This document shows positions 51,536-59,193 of a stretch of DNA of 64,000 nucleotides, piece after piece. The DNA lies in the NCBI RefSeq assembly GCF_000193495.2, contig NZ_AP023410.1, forward strand, positions 3,185,501 to 3,249,500, in the 5' to 3' direction. The notes below the pieces were generated by a model, which had not been told where the DNA came from, did not search any database, and saw only the letters and a program-made list of their open reading frames with translations. The stretch is from Acetobacter aceti NBRC 14818. GTDB taxonomy: Bacteria; Pseudomonadota; Alphaproteobacteria; Acetobacterales; Acetobacteraceae. The translations under genes were made by a program, and so were the position numbers. Within the stretch, counting starts at the first letter, position 1; each line of letters begins with the position of its first letter.

Positions 51536-52301
51536 TCTGGTGCAGGACATGGCCCGCGATATCCGGCACGGTCTCGACCCTGTGCTGTTCGCCCGTGAAC
51601 GTCTGGGGTTTGATCCTGACCCATGGCAGGGCAGCGTTCTGAACTCGACCAGCAACCGGATCCTGCTCAACTGCACCCGGCAGTCGGGCAAAACCAGCAC
51701 AACTGCCGTGCTGGGTCTTCATACGGGCATGTACCAGCCTAATTCCCTGATCCTGCTTTTCTCCAAGGCCCAGCGTCAGAGTTCAGAGCTGCTTGCCAAG
51801 ATTTACGGCCACATCAACACGATGGAAGGACCGCCCCGGCTGGTGAAGGAAGCGGCGACTGAACTGAAGCTCGCCAATGGCTCCCGCATCGTCAGTCTGC
51901 CGGGTGACGGCGACAGCATCCGTGGTTATTCCGCCCCGAACCTGATCGTGGAAGATGAGGCCGCGTTCGTTCATGACAGCCTGTACGAAGCCTTCCTGCC
52001 GATGCTGGCGACCAGTAACGGGCGGCTGGTGCTGATGAGCACGCCCAACGGCAAGCGCGGCCATTTCTATCATACCTGGGCCGGTGGAGATCCGAAGTGG
52101 CAGCGGGAAAGCGTCACCGCCCTTCAGGTGCCACGAATCAGCGCTGACTACCTCGAAGACATGAAATCCGAATACGGGCCGCACAAGTTTGCTCAGGAGT
52201 TCATGTGCCGGTTTGTCGAGGCTGACGACCAGTTCTTTTCCGATGAGGCCATTGAGCGGGCGTTCTCCCGCGATGTGCCTCTGCTCGAACTCAATTTCTG
52301 A
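51528..52301 (+). CDS. Terminase large subunit ATPase domain (stand-alone)
   Basis: A 257-residue packaging motor ATPase. Walker A is CTRQSGKT (49-56) and Walker B LIVEDEA (139-145, with Asp143-Glu144); STPNGKRGHFYHTW is the coupling motif. It ends in FFSDEAIERAF, exactly where full-length large terminases continue into the nuclease domain. Here the frame stops and the nuclease-like domain is encoded separately 330 bp further on. The frame end is supported by a new ribosome binding site and gene immediately after. Confidence 0.85.
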   Translation: MTDLVQDMARDIRHGLDPVLFARERLGFDPDPWQGSVLNSTSNRILLNCTRQSGKTSTTAVLGLHTGMYQPNSLILLFSKAQRQSSELLAKIYGHINTMEGPPRLVKEAATELKLANGSRIVSLPGDGDSIRGYSAPNLIVEDEAAFVHDSLYEAFLPMLATSNGRLVLMSTPNGKRGHFYHTWAGGDPKWQRESVTALQVPRISADYLEDMKSEYGPHKFAQEFMCRFVEADDQFFSDEAIERAFSRDVPLLELNF

Positions 52302-52308
52302 GGTCTCA

Positions 52309-52629
52309 ATGACAGATATTTCCGACCAGATCGCGTCTGTTTCCGATGATCCCCCATTTCTGACCACGGCGGGCAATCTCATCAAACGCACAACATGGGC
52401 GCTGGTCAGGGATAGGGTGACAGTGAAGATGGTCAGGGCCAACGCCAGTAGCAGACCTCCTTTTCTGAGCATCACTGGCCTTGACGCGGTTCTTGTGGAG
52501 CCGGGCGAAAAGGTGCCTGAGACCGGATATGCAGTCGTCAATGTGACCGGGCATGAAGCGTTCACCCGTCCGGGTGTGCCGTGCGACCAGTGGGGCAACA
52601 TGCACCCCAGCCATGGCACACATTTCTGA
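52309..52629 (+). CDS. Hypothetical protein between the terminase parts
   Basis: A 106-residue protein from ATG 52309 with GAGG at close spacing. It is rich in beta-forming residues (WALVRDRVTVKMVRANASSR, then GLDAVLVEPGEKVPETGYAV) and has no recognised family. It overlaps the following nuclease gene by one base (TGATG). Its location splits what is normally a single large-terminase gene. Confidence 0.6.
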   Translation: MTDISDQIASVSDDPPFLTTAGNLIKRTTWALVRDRVTVKMVRANASSRPPFLSITGLDAVLVEPGEKVPETGYAVVNVTGHEAFTRPGVPCDQWGNMHPSHGTHF

Positions 52630-53351
52630 TGGGTGTGATCTCGCCAGCTCACACAGTCGTCGAAGATCGACGCATCATCACCGAGGGTCATCTGGATGGG
52701 TATTCCATCGGACTCGATCTCGGAAAGTCACAGGATTTTACAGCAATTTGCGTGGCGGAAGTCTTTCTCTGTGAGCGTCAGCGCTGGCAGAAGCTGCAAT
52801 TCGAACCGATGGCCCAGATCGTGCAGCGTCGGGTGACGTGGCGCTATCGCATCCGCAATGTGCATCGCTATCCACGCGGCACGTCCTATCCTGATATCGC
52901 CAGATCCGTACGCAGTGTCATGGGCCAGCTTCCGGCGGCTCCTGTTCCTCCCGCGCTTTTCGTGGATCGTACGGGTGTTGGCGCTCCGGTGGTCGATACC
53001 ATGCGCGAAATGGGGCTGGCGCTTGTCGGTGTGTCGATCACTGGTGGCGCGAAGGTGAACAAACCCAACTGCTGGGAGGCGAATGTGCCGAAGTCGGTGC
53101 TGGCGTCCGCGCTGGACATTGCCTTTGCCGAGGACCGGCTCGAACTCACATCTCAGGCCACCGCGTCCGAAGCTCTGAAATCAGAGTTGCAGGGGTTCAG
53201 GGTGAAGAAGACCACGCACGGGAATGAGACGATGGAAGCGTGGCGTGAAGGTATTCACGATGATCTGGTGCTGGCCACGGCGCTGGCGGTCTGGGGCGGC
53301 GAGCAGCGCATTCGTCCCCGTCCGCCCGTTCAGTGGGATTTGGGCCGATGA
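52629..53351 (+). CDS. Terminase-type RNase H-fold nuclease (stand-alone)
   Basis: A 240-residue protein with the acidic residues of a terminase nuclease domain: Asp30 and Asp36 (GLDLGKSQDFT), Asp113 (FVDRTGVG) and Asp211-Asp212 (GIHDDLVLATAL). The segments match the C-terminal half of large terminases, which cut concatemeric DNA during packaging. It would work with the ATPase encoded at 51528. It starts at ATG 52629, overlapping the previous stop. Confidence 0.75.
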   Translation: MGVISPAHTVVEDRRIITEGHLDGYSIGLDLGKSQDFTAICVAEVFLCERQRWQKLQFEPMAQIVQRRVTWRYRIRNVHRYPRGTSYPDIARSVRSVMGQLPAAPVPPALFVDRTGVGAPVVDTMREMGLALVGVSITGGAKVNKPNCWEANVPKSVLASALDIAFAEDRLELTSQATASEALKSELQGFRVKKTTHGNETMEAWREGIHDDLVLATALAVWGGEQRIRPRPPVQWDLGR

Positions 53352-53821
53352 CCATTGCCACGATCGACCCCGGCAACAGCGGCGCAATCGCCATTCTGTC
53401 CGATGCGGGCGACCTGATTGAAATCTTCGACATGCCGACCGTGGCCGTCACAGTGGCGAAGAAGCAGCGCAACATCGTGTCTGCTCCGCTACTGGCGACA
53501 ATGCTGAGGGCGCATGACCCGGCTGAGATATGGCTCGAGAAGGTATCGACCAGACCGGGCGAGGGTGCCGTCGGAGCGTTCGCGTTCGGTCGTGGTGTGG
53601 GTGTCATCGAGGGCGTGGCCGCTGCCCTTGGCAAGCCGCTTTCGACCGTGACGCCAGCCGTCTGGAAAAAGGCCACCGGATGTCCTGCCGACAAGGGCGG
53701 AGCGAGAGCCAGGGCAATGCAGCTTTTCCCGACAGCAGCCGACCAGTTCAAGCGCGTGAAAGACGATGGGCGAGCGGAGGCGGCGCTGATCGGAGCTTAC
53801 GCATGTCGGGCTCGGAAATAG
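53348..53821 (+). CDS. RuvC-like Holliday junction resolvase-fold protein
   Basis: A 157-residue protein with the RuvC/RNase H-type pattern: Asp7 in TIDPGNSGA, an acidic residue in IWLEKVST and a late Asp/Glu pair in DDGRAEAALIGAY. Phage-encoded members resolve branched DNA before packaging. It overlaps the preceding nuclease gene by 4 bp (ATGA) and is the last gene of the element, about 120 bp before attR. The function is assigned from the fold pattern. Confidence 0.75.
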   Translation: MTIATIDPGNSGAIAILSDAGDLIEIFDMPTVAVTVAKKQRNIVSAPLLATMLRAHDPAEIWLEKVSTRPGEGAVGAFAFGRGVGVIEGVAAALGKPLSTVTPAVWKKATGCPADKGGARARAMQLFPTAADQFKRVKDDGRAEAALIGAYACRARK

Positions 53822-53939
53822 TCTCACAACGCCTCATAACAGCGCTGTGAATGTCAGTCCGCAAGAGGGACAACATGCAGGGCGACCATTCAAGATAATG
53901 GCGTAACTGTTTGATTTTATATGGAAAAATAAGAACAAG

Positions 53940-53956
53940 TGGTTCCCGAAGTAGGA
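53940..53956. repeat. attR direct repeat
   Basis: TGGTTCCCGAAGTAGGA, the CCA and 3' acceptor/T-stem side of tRNA-Asn, identical to 39306-39322. Confidence 0.9.
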
Positions 53957-54015
53957 CTCGAACCTACGACCCAGCGATTAACAGTCGCTTGCTCTACCAA
54001 CTGAGCTATTCGGGA
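53940..54015 (-). tRNA. tRNA-Asn (anticodon GTT)
   Basis: The reverse complement is a 76-nt tRNA: acceptor TCCCGAA/TTCGGGA, anticodon arm AGCGA-CTGTTAA-TCGCT with anticodon GTT, T arm GGTTCGAGTCC, encoded CCA at 53940-53942. It is intact; the element is integrated at its 3' end. Confidence 0.97.
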
Positions 54016-54161
54016 CCAGTTGTTGGCGATCGTATAGCCAACCCTGAAACCGTCGTAAACCCCTCTTGTGAGGATTTTTTTCATGCGGCTTTGACATTGT
54101 CACAGCCTCCGGGCAGCTAGGTTCCGGCAGTGAACGAGCCGCAGGGAAGAAGGCCTGGTAG

Positions 54162-55205
54162 ATGGATAGAAAACCCGGGAAGAAGAGCGGTATGAGCAGC
54201 CGGCGGAATATACTGGTGGCGGCCGGTGCGGTTGTCGGAACCGGCGTGCTGGGTGGACTGGGATGGCGCTTTACTCATCCCAGGAAGGTTCTTCAGGAAC
54301 CTGACGGACAGTCCAGAAGCCTTGTTCTGGCCTGGCCATCGCCGGAAGATGATCCCGTGTTTATCGTGGCGCAGGAACGTGGCTTTTTCAGCCATTACAA
54401 TCTTGAAATTACAGCGCGCCCCTGCATCACGGGTCATCAGGCGATTGATGCTCTCTCCCGTGGAGAAGTAGTCGGCGCGGCCGCCGCAGCTCTCTCATGG
54501 CTTCCCCGGTTGCATGCTGGTGTGCCGGCAAAACTGGTCGTGGGTCTCAGTGCGGGCACATTCAGACTGCTGGTCCGAAAAAATATTGGAATCACAAAAA
54601 TCGACAGTGTGGTCGGCAAAAAGATTGCTGTTTTAAATGAGGACGCAGCGGATCAGCGCTTCTTCTCTGTCCTGCTGAGGCGAAAGGGCATCAATCCTTC
54701 CGAGGTGCTCTGGCAACCGGTTTCGGAGGACAGAATCGATCAGGCTCTCGATGGCCGGGAAGTAGACGGTGTTGTGCTGCACGATCCTGATGGCTGGCAG
54801 CTTTTGTCAGAGAATCAGTCTTTTCTGGTCGAACTCGCCGGATCGACAACAGGGAACTACGCCCAGCGGGTAAATAAGGTTTTTGGGCTTTCCAACCATT
54901 TTCTTTCAGAAGACCCCAAGGGTGCGCTGGCTGTTGTTCTGGCCTTGCGGGATGCCTGTCGCTGGATTGAAAAACATCGTGATGAAACAGCTGTGCTTCT
55001 CTCAGCGCACATGCCTGACATGAACGATGATGACGCCAAACATATGCTGGCGCATGAACCCGCTCCGGTTCATCTGCTGGGACACTGGCTGCGAGACCAG
55101 ATGGCGCAATATGCCGATGAACTGAAACTGATTGATCTGTTGCCGAATGAACTCGATTCAGGCGCTTTTTCCCGCTCCATTTGTCAGAACGTCCTGCACG
55201 TCTGA
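54162..55205 (+). CDS. ABC transporter substrate-binding protein, NrtA/SsuA-like, Tat-exported
   Basis: A 347-residue periplasmic protein with a twin-arginine signal (SSRRNILVAAGAVVG) and the fold of nitrate/sulfonate/taurine-type binding proteins (VAQERGFFSHYNLEI, LSRGEVVGAAAAALSWLP, GKKIAVLNEDAADQRFF). No permease or ATPase gene lies nearby, so it would have to serve a transporter encoded elsewhere or act as a sensor. ATG 54162 is used; ATG 54192 immediately before the RR motif is an alternative. The ligand cannot be predicted. Confidence 0.75.
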   Translation: MDRKPGKKSGMSSRRNILVAAGAVVGTGVLGGLGWRFTHPRKVLQEPDGQSRSLVLAWPSPEDDPVFIVAQERGFFSHYNLEITARPCITGHQAIDALSRGEVVGAAAAALSWLPRLHAGVPAKLVVGLSAGTFRLLVRKNIGITKIDSVVGKKIAVLNEDAADQRFFSVLLRRKGINPSEVLWQPVSEDRIDQALDGREVDGVVLHDPDGWQLLSENQSFLVELAGSTTGNYAQRVNKVFGLSNHFLSEDPKGALAVVLALRDACRWIEKHRDETAVLLSAHMPDMNDDDAKHMLAHEPAPVHLLGHWLRDQMAQYADELKLIDLLPNELDSGAFSRSICQNVLHV

Positions 55206-55219
55206 AAAGGAACCCGCCC

Positions 55220-56458
55220 TCAGGTCCGATTGCCCCAGAGAGTATGCAGTCGGGCTCTCAGAGCCTCATCGTGCGCGTAGATAAGCAGGCCTTTGCGGGC
55301 GCGCGTGAAAATGACGAACAGGGCGTTGGCCATGACATGGCGTTTAGCTGTGTCTGTGTCACCAAAACTCCCGCGTCCGATGAAGGCCGCGCTGTCTTCG
55401 TAAAACGTGGGATCAAGAATGATTCGATCCGTCGTTTTGTCGTAGGAAACAGACGGACCAAGGATAACGCCTGCATAATTCAGATCGAACCCCTGCACGG
55501 TGTAAACTGAGCCGACTTCATCAATCGAGTCCGGCCGCTCCGCCCATGGCAGCGGGTGAGATGGCTGGTTTCTGTCCCACCGGAGATGGAAAGAGCCTGT
55601 CTGCACGAAGTGATCATTCCCATTCAGCGTATAGGGAAAGTCATAAGTGGCGAGAATGCGCGACAGGCCGCAGCGATGATCGTATTCACGGATGTCTTGA
55701 TACATCCTTTCTGCATCATCGTAGATGCGGAAATCGAAAGCCTGCTTTTCAGGCAGGGGCAACAGTTTTCCGTCACAGAAAGCCCTGATCCAACGCATGA
55801 CATCCGGGTGGGCCTGCACACGGAACTGGTCTGTCAGATGGATCGTCTCGGTGGGGATGCCCTGCAAAAGCGTCCGAAGATGAGCATCATCCCAGTATCC
55901 CTTGAATTTCAGGGTCTGACGAGGATCGAACACCATGACAACCACGCGCGCCAGCTTGAGAATTTCTTCAAGCTGGTTCGATTGGCGAAAGTGGTTGTAG
56001 GGATCGCTGCGGGTCAGCAGAAGATGGGCTTCATCAATGAAAACAATGTCGGCCTGTCCCGCGGTCTTGTGCAGGGTGTTGATGAAGCTGGTCGGGCGTT
56101 CATAATCCTTCTTGCGAAGAGTAGGGATATCAGCTGCTATATTTCGATACAGCTTGATCATTTCAGGATGATTGACGAGAAGGGTGTTGCTGGTTCCATG
56201 CAGCGGAAGTGTGCTGTTACGGCTTCTCGCCTCTTCCTGAATCCGTGAAAAGGCTGTGTTCAGGACAAGGCTTTTTCCTGTTCCTGCGTCACCTTCCAGA
56301 ATCAGAACAGCCTGTCTGTCATGAATATGCTTCCGGCAGAATCCGATAATGTCATCGACAAGATGCTTCTGCGTTTCTGTCAGACTGAACGTCGGAGAAA
56401 GACGCGCGACCGACGCCGTGCTGTCATCGGATACGGTTGTTTTGGAAGCTGGTGTCAT
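55220..56458 (-). CDS. DUF2075 (Schlafen-type) DNA/RNA helicase domain protein
   Basis: A 412-residue SF1-like ATPase. Walker A is GDAGTGKS (residues 59-66), the Walker B-like motif is VFIDEAHLLLTR, and VYTVQGFDLNYAGV is the helicase VQG motif that precedes a final VIFTRARKGLLIY segment. DUF2075 proteins often accompany restriction-like or defence modules, but there is none adjacent here. It is convergent with the substrate-binding protein and overlaps the following YdcF gene by one base. The biochemical role is unknown. Confidence 0.8.
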   Translation of the reverse strand: MTPASKTTVSDDSTASVARLSPTFSLTETQKHLVDDIIGFCRKHIHDRQAVLILEGDAGTGKSLVLNTAFSRIQEEARSRNSTLPLHGTSNTLLVNHPEMIKLYRNIAADIPTLRKKDYERPTSFINTLHKTAGQADIVFIDEAHLLLTRSDPYNHFRQSNQLEEILKLARVVVMVFDPRQTLKFKGYWDDAHLRTLLQGIPTETIHLTDQFRVQAHPDVMRWIRAFCDGKLLPLPEKQAFDFRIYDDAERMYQDIREYDHRCGLSRILATYDFPYTLNGNDHFVQTGSFHLRWDRNQPSHPLPWAERPDSIDEVGSVYTVQGFDLNYAGVILGPSVSYDKTTDRIILDPTFYEDSAAFIGRGSFGDTDTAKRHVMANALFVIFTRARKGLLIYAHDEALRARLHTLWGNRT

Positions 56459-57246
56459 CAGTCCGTCTTTTCAGGCTTTGGGAAAAACGCATCTGTCCAG
56501 CCGCGCAGTCGGTAAGCCGCCATGCCAATCCATTCATGTGCAGCCCAGTCCAGGATCGCGAAACAGTTTCCCAATGAGAGGGAGTAATTATGGATATGGT
56601 CGCGGGACACATACCCGACCGGCCAGGGGAGCACCCGCCATCCGGCTTTGCGAAAGACGCCGACGGAACGGGGCATGTGGCTGGCGGAGGTGACCAGAAT
56701 CCATGTCTCATCAGGTTTCGGATGCACCAGTGCGAAACTGTCAGTGGCGTTTTCCCGTGTTGTGCGTGAACGATTTTCATAGATCACGCGATCATCAGAC
56801 AGACCGAGACTTTCAAAGATGAGACGCACCCATTTCGCTTCGTTGGTGATGCCCTGCTCAATGTCCCCGGAACCACCTGTGAAGACGAGTTTGGCGTCTG
56901 GATAACGCCGGGCGAGCGCCACGAACGTGGTCAGGCGGTCACCGGCCGCGCCTGTAACGGGGGTCTGACGATCCTGACTGGTCAGGCAGTCTATCGAGCC
57001 ACCCAGAACAATGATCCCGTCGACATGCTCAGGCGGTGTTCTGACCTGCGGAAAGCGGTCTTCAATCGGCCTGATCGTCCACTGGTCCACCGGAAAGAAC
57101 AGGCAGATGGCGAAAGCTGCTGCGGCAAACGTGACCAGAGCGCGACCAAACAGAAAACGACGGAGGAGAAGCCCGATGAGGAGGATTTCGACAAGCAGGG
57201 CTGTCGGCATCATGATCATGGTCAGAATTTTGCCGATGATGAACAT
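56458..57246 (-). CDS. YdcF/ElyC-family (DUF218) membrane protein
   Basis: A 262-residue protein with two N-terminal TM helices (about 1-30 and 38-53) and a DUF218 domain: DGIIVLGGSID, LVFTGGSGD, ENRSRTTRENATDSF and VTSASHMPRSVGVFRKAGW. E. coli ElyC of this family affects envelope and undecaprenyl-phosphate metabolism. Its start is the ATG 57244-57246, divergent from nicotinamidase by 100 bp. Its stop overlaps the DUF2075 start, so the two form a leftward pair. Confidence 0.85.
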   Translation of the reverse strand: MFIIGKILTMIMMPTALLVEILLIGLLLRRFLFGRALVTFAAAAFAICLFFPVDQWTIRPIEDRFPQVRTPPEHVDGIIVLGGSIDCLTSQDRQTPVTGAAGDRLTTFVALARRYPDAKLVFTGGSGDIEQGITNEAKWVRLIFESLGLSDDRVIYENRSRTTRENATDSFALVHPKPDETWILVTSASHMPRSVGVFRKAGWRVLPWPVGYVSRDHIHNYSLSLGNCFAILDWAAHEWIGMAAYRLRGWTDAFFPKPEKTD

Positions 57247-57346
57247 CGCGGGCTCCGGATCTGTGCAGACGATCAGTATTCCGTGAAGCCATAGTCCTCA
57301 ACGCAGAAGCGGGCAACGAACAGTCACTCAACAGAAGAAGAAAGAC

Positions 57347-57952
57347 ATGCAGAACGAAGTACGTTATCATTTCGGAATGATAAAGATTTCTTCTACTGAC
57401 GCCCTGCTGGTTGTCGATGTTCAGAATGATTTTCTTCCGGGTGGCGCGCTTGCCGTTGAGAACGGCGACGCCGTGATTCCGGTGATCAATCAGCTGATGA
57501 CGCTCCCATTCGGTGCGATCGTTACGACGCAGGACTGGCATCCCTCTGGGCATTGTTCCTTTGAGGAACGGAGCGGAGAATGGCCTCGCCATTGTGTTGC
57601 CGATACACCCGGCGCGGCACTGGCGGAGGAGCTCGATCGCAGGGCGGTCAGTCTGGAGCTCCGCAAGGGGCAGTCGCTGTCTGTGGACAGCTATTCCGCA
57701 TTTCTGGAAAATGACGGGATAACGCGCACGGGCCTGCAGGACTGGCTGATGAACAGGAAGATCAGACGTGTCTTTGTAACGGGTCTGGCGCTGGATTACT
57801 GCGTGACATACACGGCCATCGACGCGCAGGCTGCCGGATTTGAAAGTGTGATTGTTCTTGATGCCTGCCGCAGCATCGCGCCGTTGGATGAGGCTGTAAG
57901 CAACATTGAAAAGGCCAGGATTTTATTGATCGAATCATCTGATCTGTCTTGA
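57347..57952 (+). CDS. pncA: Nicotinamidase
   Basis: Hydrolyses nicotinamide to nicotinate for NAD salvage. The 201-residue product has the isochorismatase-like fold: Asp in VVDVQNDF, the metal ligands in DWHPSGHCSF, and the nucleophilic Cys in GLALDYCVTYTA. I give the longest supported start (ATG 57347 with AGAAGAAAG upstream); ATG 57377 would give 191 residues and is also family-like. It lies 98 bp ahead of the BMP-type transporter operon, which suggests a functional link with nucleoside or nicotinamide riboside uptake. Confidence 0.9.
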   Translation: MQNEVRYHFGMIKISSTDALLVVDVQNDFLPGGALAVENGDAVIPVINQLMTLPFGAIVTTQDWHPSGHCSFEERSGEWPRHCVADTPGAALAEELDRRAVSLELRKGQSLSVDSYSAFLENDGITRTGLQDWLMNRKIRRVFVTGLALDYCVTYTAIDAQAAGFESVIVLDACRSIAPLDEAVSNIEKARILLIESSDLS

Positions 57953-58050
57953 CCGGCGCAACGACCTCAATAAATCTGATAAAACGGTTTCGAAACGAGG
58001 TGAGGGGACTTTGTGACGTCACAGGGTGTCCAGAAGAGGAATGGCTCAGA

Positions 58051-59193
58051 GTGTCGCGCTCCTTCCCGGTTCTTCATAAAAACGCGCTGCTTTTGCCCGG
58101 ACGCCGCAGATTCCTGAAAGGGGCTGGCGCTCTTGCGGCCGGGACACTGCTTGATCCTTTTGCCGCAAATGCCGCAGCGCCAGTTGCGGCCCTGCCACCC
58201 GTCAGGGAGGAGGATGCTCTGGTGGCATTCGGGCATACAGGCCCGATCACGGATGGCGGGTGGAGTACTGCTCACGACAGGGGCGTGCAGGCTGTCCGGA
58301 AGGCGTTTCCAAAACTGCGCACGGTCTATGTGGAGAGCGTGCCCTATTCCGCTGACGCCACCCGTATTTTTCGTCAGTTTGTGGCGGAAGGTGCGAATAT
58401 GGTGTTCGGTACCTCGAATTATGGCGATTTCATCAAGGATGTGGCCGACCGCGCGCCTAATGTGGCGTTTCTGGAATGTGACGGCACGTCCGTTACTGGT
58501 AATCTCGGCTGGTATTACATCACGCACTGGTATCCGAGCTACATCATCGGCATCGCAGCCGGTCTCCTGACAAAAACAAATAAGCTTGGCTATGTCGGGA
58601 CGTTTCCGATCCCGTCGGTTTTCGCCAGCGCAAACGCCACGCTTCTTGGCGCACAGTCGGTCAATCCGGCCTGTACGATGCAGGCGGTGTCCACCAACTC
58701 ATGGTTCGATCCACAGGCCGCCACACAGGCCGCCAGTGCTCTCGCAGACAGTGGGTGTGACTTTCTGTGCGGGATCACGGATGAGCCGGCCTATCTGCGT
58801 GTCGCGGAAAGCCGTGGGCTGAAAGCGGCCATGTGGAATCTCGATATGCGTCGTTTCGGTCCCAATGCCTATGTCAGTGGCGTGGTGCTGGATTTCTCCT
58901 CTTTCTATGTTGAGCAGATCCGGGCTCGGCTGAACGGCACATGGAAAGCCGCCGGGAATTTTCTCACTCTGGCGCATGGCGTTGACCGTGATGCATGGGG
59001 GCAGACGGTTCCCGAAAACATCAGAACACAGGCGGATGCGATGCGTGATCGGATACTCGCCGGATACTCGCCTTTTCAGGGGCCGATCCGCGATAATAAC
59101 GGCACCATCCGCATTCCGGCGGGCACGACCATGGACGACATGGCGATCTACCAGTGGGACTGGGGCGTGCAGGGGATGACGGGCCTTGGCTGA
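58051..59193 (+). CDS. BMP-family ABC transporter substrate-binding protein, Tat-exported
   Basis: A 380-residue periplasmic protein. The N-terminus carries a twin-arginine signal (GRRRFLKGAGALAAG). The mature part has BMP/Med features: FGHTGPITDGGWSTAHDRGV, shown as a landmark near residues 60-80, GANMVFGTSNYGDFI, and a late AIYQWDWGVQGM. Related proteins bind purine nucleosides. I chose GTG 58051 because of GAGGAA at 58036-58041; the frame is open back to 57949, but that part is not signal-like. It leads a four-gene importer operon. Confidence 0.85.
   Translation: MSRSFPVLHKNALLLPGRRRFLKGAGALAAGTLLDPFAANAAAPVAALPPVREEDALVAFGHTGPITDGGWSTAHDRGVQAVRKAFPKLRTVYVESVPYSADATRIFRQFVAEGANMVFGTSNYGDFIKDVADRAPNVAFLECDGTSVTGNLGWYYITHWYPSYIIGIAAGLLTKTNKLGYVGTFPIPSVFASANATLLGAQSVNPACTMQAVSTNSWFDPQAATQAASALADSGCDFLCGITDEPAYLRVAESRGLKAAMWNLDMRRFGPNAYVSGVVLDFSSFYVEQIRARLNGTWKAAGNFLTLAHGVDRDAWGQTVPENIRTQADAMRDRILAGYSPFQGPIRDNNGTIRIPAGTTMDDMAIYQWDWGVQGMTGLG

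Larger units (their letters stand above)
39306..53956. mobile_element. Integrated element at tRNA-Asn, phage-satellite-like, about 14.6 kb
   Basis: Bounded by a 17-bp direct repeat and carrying an integrase next to attL. The order is integrase, a leftward accessory block, an XRE regulator with a divergent promoter, small rightward genes, an AlpA-like HTH, a D5 primase-helicase, further small genes, then putative small terminase, terminase ATPase, a separate nuclease and a RuvC-fold protein. No capsid, portal, protease, tail, holin or endolysin gene is visible. Size and content fit a PICI-like satellite better than a full prophage; a decayed prophage is the alternative. Confidence 0.8.
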
